DNA of 64,000 bases from an uncultured Eubacteriales bacterium. GTDB lineage: Bacteria > Bacillota > Clostridia > Oscillospirales > CAG-272. Both the position numbers and the translations under genes were made by a program. Within the stretch, counting starts at the first letter, position 1. The number at the start of each line of letters is the position of its first letter. The notes beneath the pieces are model-generated. The model saw only the letters and a program-made list of their open reading frames with translations, had not been told where the DNA came from and did not search any database. The stretch spans positions 53,503 to 117,502 of the forward strand of contig CAKRZR010000007.1 in NCBI GenBank assembly GCA_934433485.1, written 5' to 3'. Positions 17,583 through 27,462 of this stretch are shown in pieces.

Positions 17583-20500
17583 TCATTTCACAAGAACGGT
17601 TACAGTCTTGGATACACTGCTGCCATCTTTGCCGTAAGCGGTAATTTTGAATGTATGCTCACCGGAATCTCTCATTCTGAATGTCTTCAGATAATAGTAC
17701 TCGGAACTGATACCCCACTTTACAGAAACTCTGTTCAGCGCATTCAGTTCTGTTTCCGTACCATCGTCCGCTGCAATCGTCACTTTTTCAAGATCCGTTA
17801 CAGAGACATTGGCAGAAATGGAGAATGTACGGTTTCTTCTTGCCGTTGTAGGTGCGTATACCTCAAATACTTCCGGCTCGAAAGTGTCATCGATCGGCGT
17901 AGCCATGCTTTCCGTGAGGGATGCAAGAATATAATTCTGCGTCTCTTCACTCATTTCATTCGTCGCCTTATTTTCACTCATCTTCAATACGTTTACTGCG
18001 AGAACAGATTGACTTCCTGCATCTTCAGTCGCAGTTGTACCGTTGATAATTGTAATGAACTTTTTGCCATCATTTGTTGCTTGAATACAATCGGAAATGT
18101 CATAGTACATTTCTGTGCCAGTCAGAGAAAGACCCGCAGTTGGATTGCCAACCGTTATTTCCTTGAAAGAACCATTCCTCTTTCCGATTTTTAGCGTAGG
18201 CGTACCGCTGACGATCTTTGCACTCAGCTGCAGAATATCTTTTTCAGTAAAATCATCCGGCAAGCCAACAGCGATACCACAGTTGGGTGCAAGATAAATC
18301 TCGTACTTCGGTCCATTTGTGCCGAAGGGCTTTGAATTGTAGTTAGCACTCTCCGCTTGCTTCAATTCAGATTTGTACTCCACGTACATAACATTTTTCG
18401 TTCCCGTTGGAAGTGCGCCAGTTGTACTGTTGCTCTGTATATACTTGCTCAGATCATTGTATTTTACACCGGATTCATTATCTGTAGTATATACGTCGCT
18501 GCCATTCTCAAGCGGGTTATATACGCGGAAGCCATCGATGGTCACTCTTGCTTCCGTAGACGAAGCAGCTTCTGTTTCTGCGTTCATTGCGTATGTGCTG
18601 AACGCTGCGCTTCTTTCTACAGGGGCAGCCGCTTCGCTTTGGATGCCGGTACCGCCGTTGAGGACGCTGTTTTCATCCATGTACACAAGCTCTACATCGT
18701 CAACGGATACATCTTCAAAACCGCAATCATCAAGGAATGCGCGAATGTCAAATGTTTCCGTTTCGACGGCAAATGCGCTTGCCTGCATGGAATATGTGCT
18801 TACATCCGCTGCGGCTGGCTGGTTCACAACCGTTCCGGAGTTCTTGTAGAGCGCGCCGCGGATTGTCACGTTATAGGTGCCATAGACCAAAGCCAGTTCA
18901 CGGATAACAGGGGTCTGATAAATTTTGTGCGTATTGTTCAGAATAGTATTATCGCCATGGAAATACGTGTCGATGATGTAAACCTTGGCTTCTTTCGTTT
19001 CTGCATTTTCCAAACGAACGACCACCATACCGGTATCTTTGCCACATTCGGAAATCAAATCAAAGCCTGCTCCGGTGAAGCTGAACGTCAGATTGTCCTT
19101 GGTGTACACCGACTTCTTGTCTGCGGGCAGGGTCAGATTTGCCACATATGCCGAGTTGCCGGAGTATTTGATTGTATTATCCTTGACAAGTTCTTGTTCG
19201 TAACCGTAAACGTAGGTTTTTGCACCACCGAGTTCCGTGGTCTGCTGCGTTGTGGGAGCTGTGGAAGTTTCCCAGCTATTGCTGCCACTTGGGGTCATGA
19301 AGTTTTCCTCATACAGCACGTTGGTTGCGGGGATGATGTACACGGTAAAGGTTACTTCACCTTGCTGATACGTTGTTTGCCCTGTTGTCTCATCCTTTAC
19401 TGGAATCGTACCTGTACAGGTTACGTTAAAGGAATCGTTTGTATCAATGGTGTGGTTGGGTGTGTACGTGATACTCTCTGTACCGTTTACAGACAAAGTA
19501 CCGTATTTTGCTGTGCCTGTTGTGATTTTCGTAATCTCTACTCTGGGGTTGGAAAGGTTTTCATTCAATGCGGCATACGGAATTGTCAGCGGGAGACCAA
19601 AGTCCACCACGAACGATACATCTGCATTGAATGTATAGTACAGGTGTACTTCAGTAGGACCATTTTCCCCCTCTGGTATAACAAGCTTTACTTCTACACA
19701 AGTATATTTGCTGTAACGGTACTGCGCAGGGATACCTCGCATTGTAATAAGGTCTGCGGAAACCGCCTGATCCACATTATACTTGTTCTTTACGATATGA
19801 TTCTCAAGTTCCAGAGAATTTGGCGCTTTCTGGCGGAAGTTAGGATCAAAGAATGTACCTGCGTTTACAACGATGTTGTAGTTATAGAATTCCTGATCGT
19901 TTCTGGTTCTGTCGTGGTAGTGTACGGTTAACGTACCGGTTTTCGCACGTACATAGTATGTAATCAGCGCGCCGTGATTCAAGTACACTTCAACGCCACG
20001 AACATATGGATCTCCGCCAAACTTACCGCCAGCGTAAACACTGTCTGTACCAGAAATCGGCGTGTAGGCGGTCAATTTACTGTTATCAAGTGTTGCCTCA
20101 TCAATTGCCCATACGATTTGTTCGGTTTTTTTATCGTACGTGTAGCTACTCAAAGCATCATTTTCCGTAAGCTGTTCGCTTGCCAGAGCATTCGTCATGG
20201 TCACAGTAACCATGTACACCTCGTAGTCACCAGTATTGGCAGCACGGAAGTTATTTAACTTACGATACCTTGTATTACCCGAGCCGCCAATGGCGCTATC
20301 TGTGGAACTATTGTTACAGTGAAATGCCATTGTTTTATTGGCGACAGGAAAAGCATTTTCTTTGGGGTTCTGTGAGCCGTCCTCATACTTCACGGCAAAA
20401 TCAAGCAGTACGAAATCACTTGCAACTTGTACGTTATATTTTGTACTATCTTTAGGTTCGCCCCAGTCTGCAACATCCGTTTTTACTTCTTCGGTAATAT

Positions 20501-23276
20501 CAGTACGGATCATGTAATACGCCGCAAGCTGCTGCGTACAACCGGAGTATGTACCTGTAGAACCAGCACCGGTAACGGTTGTCCAGCCAGTTTTACCATC
20601 AGCAGACACAGCCCATGCGCCGCCGTAATATCTGACGTAATTAAATGCGCTGCCGCTGTTGGAATAGTCACTGTTTCCGTCAGCTCCCCACATAGTCTGA
20701 ACATTGCCATCAGCTTTATTATGGATACGACCTGTCCATAGCACAAGGTTTTGAGAGGAACGACCATCCTGTTCAGGCAGATCACTATAATTGATATATC
20801 GTGTTCCACCGTATTCGTAGCGCACCAATGGTTCATTCAACCCAATAGCGTTATAAAGTGATATGCCATTTTCTCCATATGCACTTTGTGCGGTTACGTT
20901 TACATAATTCGCCTTATACCCAGCAGCATCATTGCCACCCCAGCCAGAACCAGTTTTTGTCGCACTTGTTCCGTCTACTTGAATGGTGTTGTTCGTAATC
21001 CACAGCTGAATCGGCAGCGGGCTTACGTTCGACAGATCTTTCTCAGTAACGGTAACATTATACCGCACGTTTCCAATAATAACCGTACCAACTCCATCTG
21101 CCAATCCATTAAAGGTTACAATTGTACCCTGTACCGCTGGAGTAGGTTTCTCTGTGAAAGAATACGGATAGACATTACCAGAATAGGAGTTAGCTGTCCA
21201 ATCAATACCGTTAAAGTAGAAATAATAACTGTTGTTGTAATACCCACTATTATATCTATTATCATAACTCCAAGTGGCTCTAGATTTGCTTGTCTTTAAC
21301 TGATATTCCCCTGCAGTATAGTCATAATCGACTTTTAAATAGTATCCATTACCCACAAAGGTGTATTTCTTATTAGAGTTATAAGTTTGGCTTCTAACTG
21401 TATAAGTAATTACTGTGGCTTCATTGATGTCTTTCGTATTAGAAATTTCACCGTTTTCATCAATCACAAGATAATTGCTGTTACCATCAGAAATAACACT
21501 CTTATACTCGCCATCACTATTAGTGGGTCGCTTTTCGCCAATTGTTCTCGTCGTTCCTGCGGAAACATTTTGAGGCTTTGCAGAGTATGTAGCAATGATA
21601 TTGCCGTTTCCATCTACGACATTACCCGTTTCAGTGATGCTCACACCTTGCTGTACTTCAGAATCTTTTTTGCCCCCAACCATAACGGTAATCGACTCGT
21701 CCGTCTGGGTATCCCCGCGTGTCGCGCTCACCGTGATCGTATCCGAGGTAAACACAGTGCCGTTGTCCAAAGTCGCAGAAACAGCAGCCGTACCCACGCC
21801 AACTGCAGTTACAATTACAGAACTCGTATTTTCGACCGCTCTCGTGGTTGCAGCAACCTCAAGAACTCCTGTATTGCTGCTTGTCCACGTTGCGAGTGAA
21901 CCGTCGGAGGTGGACATGATCACGTTTTCACCAACCGTCAGTTCTGTGTTATTGCCGCCAATTACGATGGAGGGAAGCGGTGTTTCGGAAGCTGCCTTGA
22001 AGTAGTTGGGGTTCTGCTCCGACAAGGTTTTGATATATGTATAGAGATTGCTATAATTAACACTTTGTCCCGGTTGGTCACACCAGAAAGCAAGCATGCA
22101 GCCCATAGGCATAATCTTGCCTTGAGTATCACTGTCACAATTATTTGCCTTGAAACCGTCTTGCTTCATTTTAGCAATGGCATAATTATAATTTCCCCAA
22201 CCAGTACCTTCATTACCTGCAATATAGTACCAGTGTGTATTTGTATTAATAAGTTGAAAATCGTTTGCTAACTGTGCAGCGGTTGCGTAACCATTGTCAT
22301 CATTTGCCGTCCAATAGCAAATTGCAAAAATCGGTTTATTATCATCTGCTTTCAAATTTGAAACCAATGTTTGCAAATTATTAGAGGAACGGAAGCCGTC
22401 ATTAAACATCAGCGGCGTCATGCCTGAATCAGCAATCTTTTTACCCAAAGGAGAAAGAAGATCATTAATCAGAGAAGAATAGCTGAACGTCTTTACGTTA
22501 TAACCACATTCATCTGCGCCCAGATTGAAGTATTCACAACCATTTTTCGCAAAATATCCAATGTACTTCTCCAAAAGAGCCGTAACGAAACTTGTTGTTT
22601 CTTTATTAGAGACATCAAATGCCAAGCCATTATTCGATTCCTTGTAGAATGTCGAAACGGAAATTCCCAACTTTGTCATCGCAGTCATCAATGCATTTGC
22701 ATGTCCGGGAACATCTACCATTGGAATTACAGAAATGCTATGCCCATTATTCTTACCGCCCTTTTTAGCGTATGCAATAATATCATCCATTTCCGCTTCG
22801 GTTAGTTCATTCGTCGTGAAGTTATAGTACGCACTATTCCCCGCCTGAATGGCAGACTTCACTTGTTCACTGGTAAAGGTATATCCTCCAACCGCCATAT
22901 CATCCAGTAAAAACCGGAATCCGTCATTACCGAACGCCAGCTCAATATGGGTATAGTGATTCGCCGCCAGCTGATCGATAATATCTTTGATCTCTGCAAC
23001 GGTAAAATACTTCCGCCCACAGTCGAGGTGGAATATGCGGATAAACTCCTCCCCCGTTCCAACCATAGGCTCCGCCGGGGTTTCGTCCGTGCCGGGGTTC
23101 TTTTCGATGATCCGGTCCTTCAGGTCCTTCATGCTCCGGATCCATTGATCCCACTGGGACGCTATGCCGGATTCGCCGCCGAACAGTCCCGCTGCGGACG
23201 CGGGCACGATGGCGGACAGGCAGAAGCATACCGTCAGGATCACGCAAAGTAGGGTGCGCAGTGTCTTGTGCTTCAT
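17583..23276 (-). CDS. Giant secreted multidomain protein with GH20-like catalytic domain
   Basis: 1,897 residues. Signal peptide (about 1-29, ending PASAA), then a TIM-barrel domain (about 75-440) with the GH20 features FHLDCGRKYF, VDVPGHANAL and the catalytic pair GADE (Asp255-Glu256), as in beta-N-acetylhexosaminidases and lacto-N-biosidases that act on mucin and milk glycans. A bacterial Ig-like (Big2-type) region follows near 450-530, then several Thr/Tyr/Asn-rich beta domains I cannot name. No LPxTG-like or membrane anchor is seen at the C-terminus (SKTVTVLVK). The middle is clearly more AT-rich than the flanks. First gene of the operon that continues into the precursor-like peptide. 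Start has AAAGGAG. Confidence 0.82.
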   Translation of the reverse strand: MKHKTLRTLLCVILTVCFCLSAIVPASAAGLFGGESGIASQWDQWIRSMKDLKDRIIEKNPGTDETPAEPMVGTGEEFIRIFHLDCGRKYFTVAEIKDIIDQLAANHYTHIELAFGNDGFRFLLDDMAVGGYTFTSEQVKSAIQAGNSAYYNFTTNELTEAEMDDIIAYAKKGGKNNGHSISVIPMVDVPGHANALMTAMTKLGISVSTFYKESNNGLAFDVSNKETTSFVTALLEKYIGYFAKNGCEYFNLGADECGYNVKTFSYSSLINDLLSPLGKKIADSGMTPLMFNDGFRSSNNLQTLVSNLKADDNKPIFAICYWTANDDNGYATAAQLANDFQLINTNTHWYYIAGNEGTGWGNYNYAIAKMKQDGFKANNCDSDTQGKIMPMGCMLAFWCDQPGQSVNYSNLYTYIKTLSEQNPNYFKAASETPLPSIVIGGNNTELTVGENVIMSTSDGSLATWTSSNTGVLEVAATTRAVENTSSVIVTAVGVGTAAVSATLDNGTVFTSDTITVSATRGDTQTDESITVMVGGKKDSEVQQGVSITETGNVVDGNGNIIATYSAKPQNVSAGTTRTIGEKRPTNSDGEYKSVISDGNSNYLVIDENGEISNTKDINEATVITYTVRSQTYNSNKKYTFVGNGYYLKVDYDYTAGEYQLKTSKSRATWSYDNRYNSGYYNNSYYFYFNGIDWTANSYSGNVYPYSFTEKPTPAVQGTIVTFNGLADGVGTVIIGNVRYNVTVTEKDLSNVSPLPIQLWITNNTIQVDGTSATKTGSGWGGNDAAGYKANYVNVTAQSAYGENGISLYNAIGLNEPLVRYEYGGTRYINYSDLPEQDGRSSQNLVLWTGRIHNKADGNVQTMWGADGNSDYSNSGSAFNYVRYYGGAWAVSADGKTGWTTVTGAGSTGTYSGCTQQLAAYYMIRTDITEEVKTDVADWGEPKDSTKYNVQVASDFVLLDFAVKYEDGSQNPKENAFPVANKTMAFHCNNSSTDSAIGGSGNTRYRKLNNFRAANTGDYEVYMVTVTMTNALASEQLTENDALSSYTYDKKTEQIVWAIDEATLDNSKLTAYTPISGTDSVYAGGKFGGDPYVRGVEVYLNHGALITYYVRAKTGTLTVHYHDRTRNDQEFYNYNIVVNAGTFFDPNFRQKAPNSLELENHIVKNKYNVDQAVSADLITMRGIPAQYRYSKYTCVEVKLVIPEGENGPTEVHLYYTFNADVSFVVDFGLPLTIPYAALNENLSNPRVEITKITTGTAKYGTLSVNGTESITYTPNHTIDTNDSFNVTCTGTIPVKDETTGQTTYQQGEVTFTVYIIPATNVLYEENFMTPSGSNSWETSTAPTTQQTTELGGAKTYVYGYEQELVKDNTIKYSGNSAYVANLTLPADKKSVYTKDNLTFSFTGAGFDLISECGKDTGMVVVRLENAETKEAKVYIIDTYFHGDNTILNNTHKIYQTPVIRELALVYGTYNVTIRGALYKNSGTVVNQPAAADVSTYSMQASAFAVETETFDIRAFLDDCGFEDVSVDDVELVYMDENSVLNGGTGIQSEAAAPVERSAAFSTYAMNAETEAASSTEARVTIDGFRVYNPLENGSDVYTTDNESGVKYNDLSKYIQSNSTTGALPTGTKNVMYVEYKSELKQAESANYNSKPFGTNGPKYEIYLAPNCGIAVGLPDDFTEKDILQLSAKIVSGTPTLKIGKRNGSFKEITVGNPTAGLSLTGTEMYYDISDCIQATNDGKKFITIINGTTATEDAGSQSVLAVNVLKMSENKATNEMSEETQNYILASLTESMATPIDDTFEPEVFEVYAPTTARRNRTFSISANVSVTDLEKVTIAADDGTETELNALNRVSVKWGISSEYYYLKTFRMRDSGEHTFKITAYGKDGSSVSKTVTVLVK

Positions 23277-23382
23277 AAGTTGCTCCTTTTCTCCCCGGCT
23301 CGGGCAGCACGCGGCGCACCATTTTCAGCGCCATTTTCCGCGTGTGCGCGCCCGGAAAAATATGAATACCTTTATGGCTACT

Positions 23383-23411
23383 ATTTTACTACAAATTTTG
23401 CCGTCTGGCAA
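23383..23411 (-). promoter_or_regulatory. Candidate promoter of the GH20/RiPP-like operon
   Basis: Minus strand TTGCCA (23411-23406) and TAAAAT (23388-23383), 17-nt spacing, about 107 nt upstream of the start codon. It is the only good promoter found before 17342. Confidence 0.55.
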
Positions 23412-23548
23412 GCCCTTTTGCAAAAAAATTCTCCGCACCTATGCAAAATTTGTCCTTGATCCGCCGAATTTTTTCGTATATTTTCCAAAAACCGCCGTTT
23501 TTCCCCGCCGTCATCCATGAACAAGCCGCCCGCCTGTCCCGCCTACGC

Positions 23549-23584
23549 AAAAACGCCTGTCCGAGTTTCGAACAAGCGTTTATT
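23549..23584 (-). terminator. Terminator of the OadB/OadG-like operon
   Basis: Minus-strand hairpin with arms AACGCTTGTTCGA and TCGGACAGGCGTT followed by a short U-run, 30 nt past the stop of the small subunit gene. Confidence 0.75.
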
Positions 23585-23613
23585 TATGCAGTTTCCCCGC
23601 GCGTCGCGACTAT

Positions 23614-23766
23614 TTATTCGTTTTTACTTTTGTTATCGCGATCCGCCGCAAGCCGGACAAGCAGCACCATCGTCAGGATGATCACCGCCGTCACAATGTA
23701 GATGCCCGCCATGCCCTTGAGCATGATCGGCAGCGTCTCCAGAAATTCCGCTACATCTATCGTCAT
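23614..23766 (-). CDS. OadG-related small membrane subunit
   Basis: 50 residues: MTIDVAEFLETLPIMLKGMA, then one strongly hydrophobic helix (about 20-38) and a basic/polar tail ending DNKSKNE. Size, the LPxMLxGMAGI-type start of the helix and position directly after an OadB-like gene fit the OadG-related small transporter subunits. The start at 23766 has a perfect AGGAGGAGAG ribosome site, which overlaps the end of the OadB-like gene by only a short gap (18 nt). It probably stabilises the beta-like subunit in the membrane. Confidence 0.8.
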   Translation of the reverse strand: MTIDVAEFLETLPIMLKGMAGIYIVTAVIILTMVLLVRLAADRDNKSKNE

Positions 23767-23784
23767 GGTTCTCTCCTCCTATCC

Positions 23785-24912
23785 TCAGCCCAGCAGATTT
23801 AAGATCAGTCCGCCCGCGATCACGGACGCGATCTGCCCCGATACGTTTACGCCGATCGAATGCATCAGAAGGAAGTTCTGCGGATCCTCCTTCAGCCCCA
23901 TCTTATGCACCACCCGCGCCGACATCGGGAACGCCGAAATCCCCGCCGCGCCGATCATCGGGTTCAGCTTCTTCTCCTTCGGCAGGAACAGGTTGATGAG
24001 CTTCGCCACAATCACGCCGCCCGCCGTGTCAAAGATGAACGCCACCAGTCCGAGCGCCAGAATGAGCAGCGTCTCCGTCGTCAGGAAGTACGCCGCCTGC
24101 ATCTTCGTCGCAATCGTGATGCCGAGGAAGAGCGTCACCAGGTTCGACAGCACCTTCTGCGCCGTCTCCGACAGGGAATCGAGCACCCCGCACTCCCGGA
24201 TCAGGTTGCCGAACATCAGAAAGCCGATCAGCGCCACGCTGCGCGGAGAGACGATGCCCGTGATCATCGTGATGAGGATCGGGAACAGAATCTTCGTCCG
24301 CTTCGAGATCTTCTTCTGCTGGTACGGCATCCGGATCCGCCGCTCGTTCTTCGTCGTCAGCAGACGGATCACCGGCGGCTGCACGATCGGCACCAGCGCC
24401 ATGTACGAATACGCCGCCACCATGATCGCGCCAAGGTACTTCGAGCCGAGGTAGTTCGCCACAAAGATGGAGGTCGGTCCGTCCGCAGCGCCGATGATGC
24501 CGATGGCCGCCGCGTCCTTGATGTCAAAGCCGAACAGCGCCGCCATCGAGAACGTGAAGAAGATGCCGAACTGCGCCGCCGCGCCGAAGATCATCAGCTT
24601 CGGATTGGTGAGCAGCGGCTCAAAATCGATCATCGCGCCGATCCCGACGAATAAAAGCAGCGGGAACAGTTCGTTCGCGATGCCCGCGTCAAAAAGCACG
24701 TCGATCACACCGATCTCGGGCACGTTTTCGTAAATCTGCGTCACAGCCCCCGACAGCGGCAGATTCACAAGAATCGTACCAAAGCCAAGCGGCAGGAGCA
24801 GGGTGGGCTCCATATCCTTTTTGATCGCCAAATAGATGAGGAGCGCGCCGATTGCCCACATGACGACCATCTGCCATGTGATGTTTGTGGCATTGGAAAA
24901 TAGTTCCAGCAT
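23785..24912 (-). CDS. Sodium-pump decarboxylase beta-subunit-like membrane protein (OadB-like)
   Basis: 375 residues with many membrane segments; carries the family's IIGAADGPTSIFVANYLG stretch, whose Asp is the Na+-coupling residue in oxaloacetate decarboxylase beta subunits. Normally OadB works with a biotin carrier and a carboxyltransferase, but neither is here: only the 50-residue OadG-like gene follows. The start at 24912 matches the family N-terminus, though its ribosome site is weak. The gene lies behind a 260-nt leader with a terminator and a yybP-ykoY-like fold, so control by a metal ion is likely and a role other than decarboxylation is possible. Confidence 0.85.
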   Translation of the reverse strand: MLELFSNATNITWQMVVMWAIGALLIYLAIKKDMEPTLLLPLGFGTILVNLPLSGAVTQIYENVPEIGVIDVLFDAGIANELFPLLLFVGIGAMIDFEPLLTNPKLMIFGAAAQFGIFFTFSMAALFGFDIKDAAAIGIIGAADGPTSIFVANYLGSKYLGAIMVAAYSYMALVPIVQPPVIRLLTTKNERRIRMPYQQKKISKRTKILFPILITMITGIVSPRSVALIGFLMFGNLIRECGVLDSLSETAQKVLSNLVTLFLGITIATKMQAAYFLTTETLLILALGLVAFIFDTAGGVIVAKLINLFLPKEKKLNPMIGAAGISAFPMSARVVHKMGLKEDPQNFLLMHSIGVNVSGQIASVIAGGLILNLLG

Positions 24913-24991
24913 AACGTCGCGGGACGGATGTCGTGTGATGTCCCGCTCTCTCCTTATATTGATTTTTCGCGTCCCGTGCGCCAACGGGCAT

Positions 24992-25143
24992 AAAAAATAG
25001 ACCTCTATCGAAAAAACGACCACATGCCGCCGTACTTTCGATAAAAGTCTTACCGTTTCAGTCCCAAGCGGGCATATCCGAAAACGGACACGCCGTGATT
25101 GACGCCGGGGACACGGGAAATCCCGCCGGTTACTCCCTTTTAT
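24992..25143 (-). promoter_or_regulatory. yybP-ykoY-like (Mn2+) riboswitch with intrinsic terminator
   Basis: Minus-strand leader RNA. The aptamer-like part (25143-25041) begins AUAAAAGGGAGUAAC and ends GGUAAGACUUUUAU, with CGUCAAU in between; this order matches the yybP-ykoY pattern as I recall it (AAAGGGGAGUAGC, GUCGUCAA, AAGACCUUU). AUAAAAG and CUUUUAU pair as P1. The 3' P1 strand is also the start of a 15-bp terminator arm (25050-25036 with 25013-24999) followed by six U. Forming P1 would block the terminator, i.e. an ON switch. Confidence 0.65.
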
Positions 25144-25178
25144 GAACCGTGCAAACGCACAGGAATTGCACAAGTGGT

Positions 25179-25207
25179 AGTATACCATAGCTTTGCCCGA
25201 TTTGCAA
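25179..25207 (-). promoter_or_regulatory. Promoter of the OadB-like leader
   Basis: TTGCAA (25207-25202) and TATACT (25184-25179), 17-nt spacing, TGG before the -10. It starts a leader of about 260 nt. Confidence 0.75.
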
Positions 25208-25258
25208 GAGGAACGCGCGAATTTTTCTGTAAAAATGCAGTTTTTTTGCATACATATA

Positions 25259-25299
25259 GGGAACGGCCGCGCGCCATCATGGGATATGCAGCCGTTCCC
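25259..25299 (-). terminator. Hairpin after the 25307-27430 gene
   Basis: GGGAACGGC and GCCGTTCCC arms just beyond the stop codon; the U-run is missing, so termination strength is uncertain. Confidence 0.45.
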
Positions 25300-25306
25300 T
25301 ACCATT

Positions 25307-27430
25307 TTAATATTCCACGGCCCAGATCGTGCGTGGCGACACCGGGATCGCCTCGCCTGCCGGGATCGCCACAGCAGGCGCGTCCACGCCTCTGCGCAGG
25401 TTCACGGGACGGTCAAACACCGCCGTCTCCTCCGCGTCCGTGTAGTTCGCGAGAAATTCCACCGTTTTCCCGGACGCGGGATCGCGCCACGCCGTGTGCA
25501 GCAACGCGGATTCCTCCATGGTTCGTCCAAGGCGCGGGAGATGCAGCGTACGCGTGCCGCACTTCGCCGCCGATCTTGCCATTTCCGCACCCGCGAACAG
25601 CGCCGGATACATCGCGTGCCAGTCGTGGGTCTGCGCCGCGAACGAGAGCACCTCGTCCCGATCCGGCTTGTCCGTGAAGTCACGCAGGCTCCACTGCGGC
25701 AGAATGTCCCCCGCCTCGCCCGGCGCCACGTCGAGCACCAGCGTCAGCAGATCGCCCGCCGTGAACGAATATGCCAGCCGGTACAAGAGCGATTCCGTAT
25801 CCCCGCCAAACGGCGCGCACACCTGATTGCCCATGAAGTTGTGCAGATACGGGTGGAAGAGATACGCGTACAGCGGCACCGCGCGACCGTACGTATAGCA
25901 CAGCTCGTACCGGTTGTCCGACAGCGCGAGATTGGCGATATTCGCGTCTGCGGCAGCCGATTCACAGCCGAGCAGCGTATGCGGGCAGGACTTTTTCCAG
26001 TCGGAAAGCAGGCTTCGCGTCGCCTCCATCATCCATGCGCCGGGGACAGGCGGGTGACCGTGATCCTCCGCGTAGCAGAAATACATCGTGCCGCCGTGGT
26101 TCTGGTCGAGCACCTGCGCATAGTCGATGCCGCTTTGCCACAGGGGAGCCAGTGCTTCGTCGAGGATCTCCCGTCCGACCGCGCTCGCGTCGCAGATGTC
26201 GTAGCCCGAGCGCTGTCCGGTGCAGATGCGGCTGTGGGGGGTGGTCTGCTCCGGGGACTTGCAGAAGCCGCGCCGCAGATCCCGCTTTTCGATTGCGTCC
26301 GCGCAGTTGTAGCTCTCGATGAGATTGCTCTGCTCCGTATAGCCAAAGCCGCTGCAATACACGCCGAGCAGATCCCCGCGCGCGTGCAGCTTGTCCCGGA
26401 AAGCGGCGAACATCGCTTCCCCACCGTACGGCGGCCAGACATACGGCGGCGCCCACGGAGCCGTGCCCTCCCAGTGCATGAGCAGCACCATGACCGTCGC
26501 GCCCGTGCGCTTTTCCATCTCCTCGACGATGGGTAAGACGTTCTCATACGGGAACAGCGCGTTTGGCTCCATTTTGTCCATATCGTGCCGACCGCGCACC
26601 GGATACGTGAGCACAAGGGGCATGTCGTGCCGGTACCAGTCGGGCAGCGCATCGTTTTCCGCCACCGTTTTCAGCGTCGGCTGCAAAATCGTACGGAACG
26701 CCATCCGGTACAGCTCCGCCGCCGCGTGCCAGTCGCCAGTGAACGCTTCCCACACCGTATCGTACGCCGCGGGAACATCGCCGCCGTACGTACCGCCGCA
26801 GAAAAACCGGGTGCGGAACACGGTGCCGTTCTCCGTGCAGGCAAAGTCGATCGCTTTCGGCGCCATGGTCGTGTCGTGCGCGCCCATGTACACGCCGCCC
26901 TCCCCGGTCAGAAACGCCGTAAACTGGGTGGAGATCATGTACGGATACATCGGATACCCGCCGAGCGAGGGATATTCCGGGTCAGTGAGGGATGTTTTCA
27001 GCCGCGCGTCGTCGACCAGCGTACCCTCGTTGTAGCCCCACAGCACCGCCGCGTCCCCACCCTGCGCCCGCATGGCTTTGCCGTAGGTCACGGAGGGAAA
27101 ATCGATCCACTCCACGGCGCAGTCGGTGTGATTCTCGACCGCGATCCGGAACGCGAACCGTTCGCCGCCCGCGATGGCGACACGCACCGTACAGCCGGGC
27201 TCATACCAGCGATAGGTCAGCGCAACGCCATTGTCGGATGCTTCCATCGTCACAGCGTCCGCGTCGGCGGCGGAAAAGACCCGCGCGGTGTGGTCACGAT
27301 CCCGCAGGCGGCAGGAAAACAGCGGTTCCTGCACCGGGGCCAGCAGCTCTACACCGTCCAGTGTCAGCGAGGACAGCGCGGTTTTGGTTTCGTTCAGCGA
27401 CAACGCCATGCGCGAGGCAGTCAGGGTCAT
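25307..27430 (-). CDS. Glycoside-hydrolase-like protein (DUF6259-like)
   Basis: 707 residues, no signal peptide. An N-terminal beta-sandwich (about 1-240) is followed by a TIM-barrel-like domain (about 265-600) with acidic residues in blocks such as GVYCSGFGYTEQ, YAQVLDQNHGG and LGCESAAAD, and a small C-terminal beta domain. The layout resembles DUF6259 proteins, cytoplasmic sugar-active enzymes of gut bacteria; family name from recall. Start at 27430 with GGAGG 6 nt upstream. It has its own promoter with a 14-bp palindrome at the transcription start, so it is likely repressed by a LacI- or similar-type regulator. Substrate unknown. Confidence 0.62.
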   Translation of the reverse strand: MTLTASRMALSLNETKTALSSLTLDGVELLAPVQEPLFSCRLRDRDHTARVFSAADADAVTMEASDNGVALTYRWYEPGCTVRVAIAGGERFAFRIAVENHTDCAVEWIDFPSVTYGKAMRAQGGDAAVLWGYNEGTLVDDARLKTSLTDPEYPSLGGYPMYPYMISTQFTAFLTGEGGVYMGAHDTTMAPKAIDFACTENGTVFRTRFFCGGTYGGDVPAAYDTVWEAFTGDWHAAAELYRMAFRTILQPTLKTVAENDALPDWYRHDMPLVLTYPVRGRHDMDKMEPNALFPYENVLPIVEEMEKRTGATVMVLLMHWEGTAPWAPPYVWPPYGGEAMFAAFRDKLHARGDLLGVYCSGFGYTEQSNLIESYNCADAIEKRDLRRGFCKSPEQTTPHSRICTGQRSGYDICDASAVGREILDEALAPLWQSGIDYAQVLDQNHGGTMYFCYAEDHGHPPVPGAWMMEATRSLLSDWKKSCPHTLLGCESAAADANIANLALSDNRYELCYTYGRAVPLYAYLFHPYLHNFMGNQVCAPFGGDTESLLYRLAYSFTAGDLLTLVLDVAPGEAGDILPQWSLRDFTDKPDRDEVLSFAAQTHDWHAMYPALFAGAEMARSAAKCGTRTLHLPRLGRTMEESALLHTAWRDPASGKTVEFLANYTDAEETAVFDRPVNLRRGVDAPAVAIPAGEAIPVSPRTIWAVEY

Positions 27431-27462
27431 GTTGCACCTCCATATGGTTCTTTCATTACTTA

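Noticed and set aside
18357..19931. Plus-strand frame of 524 residues within the giant gene
   Set aside because: Antisense to a continuous 1,897-residue frame with signal peptide and GH20 motifs; Cys/Ile-rich and without family features.
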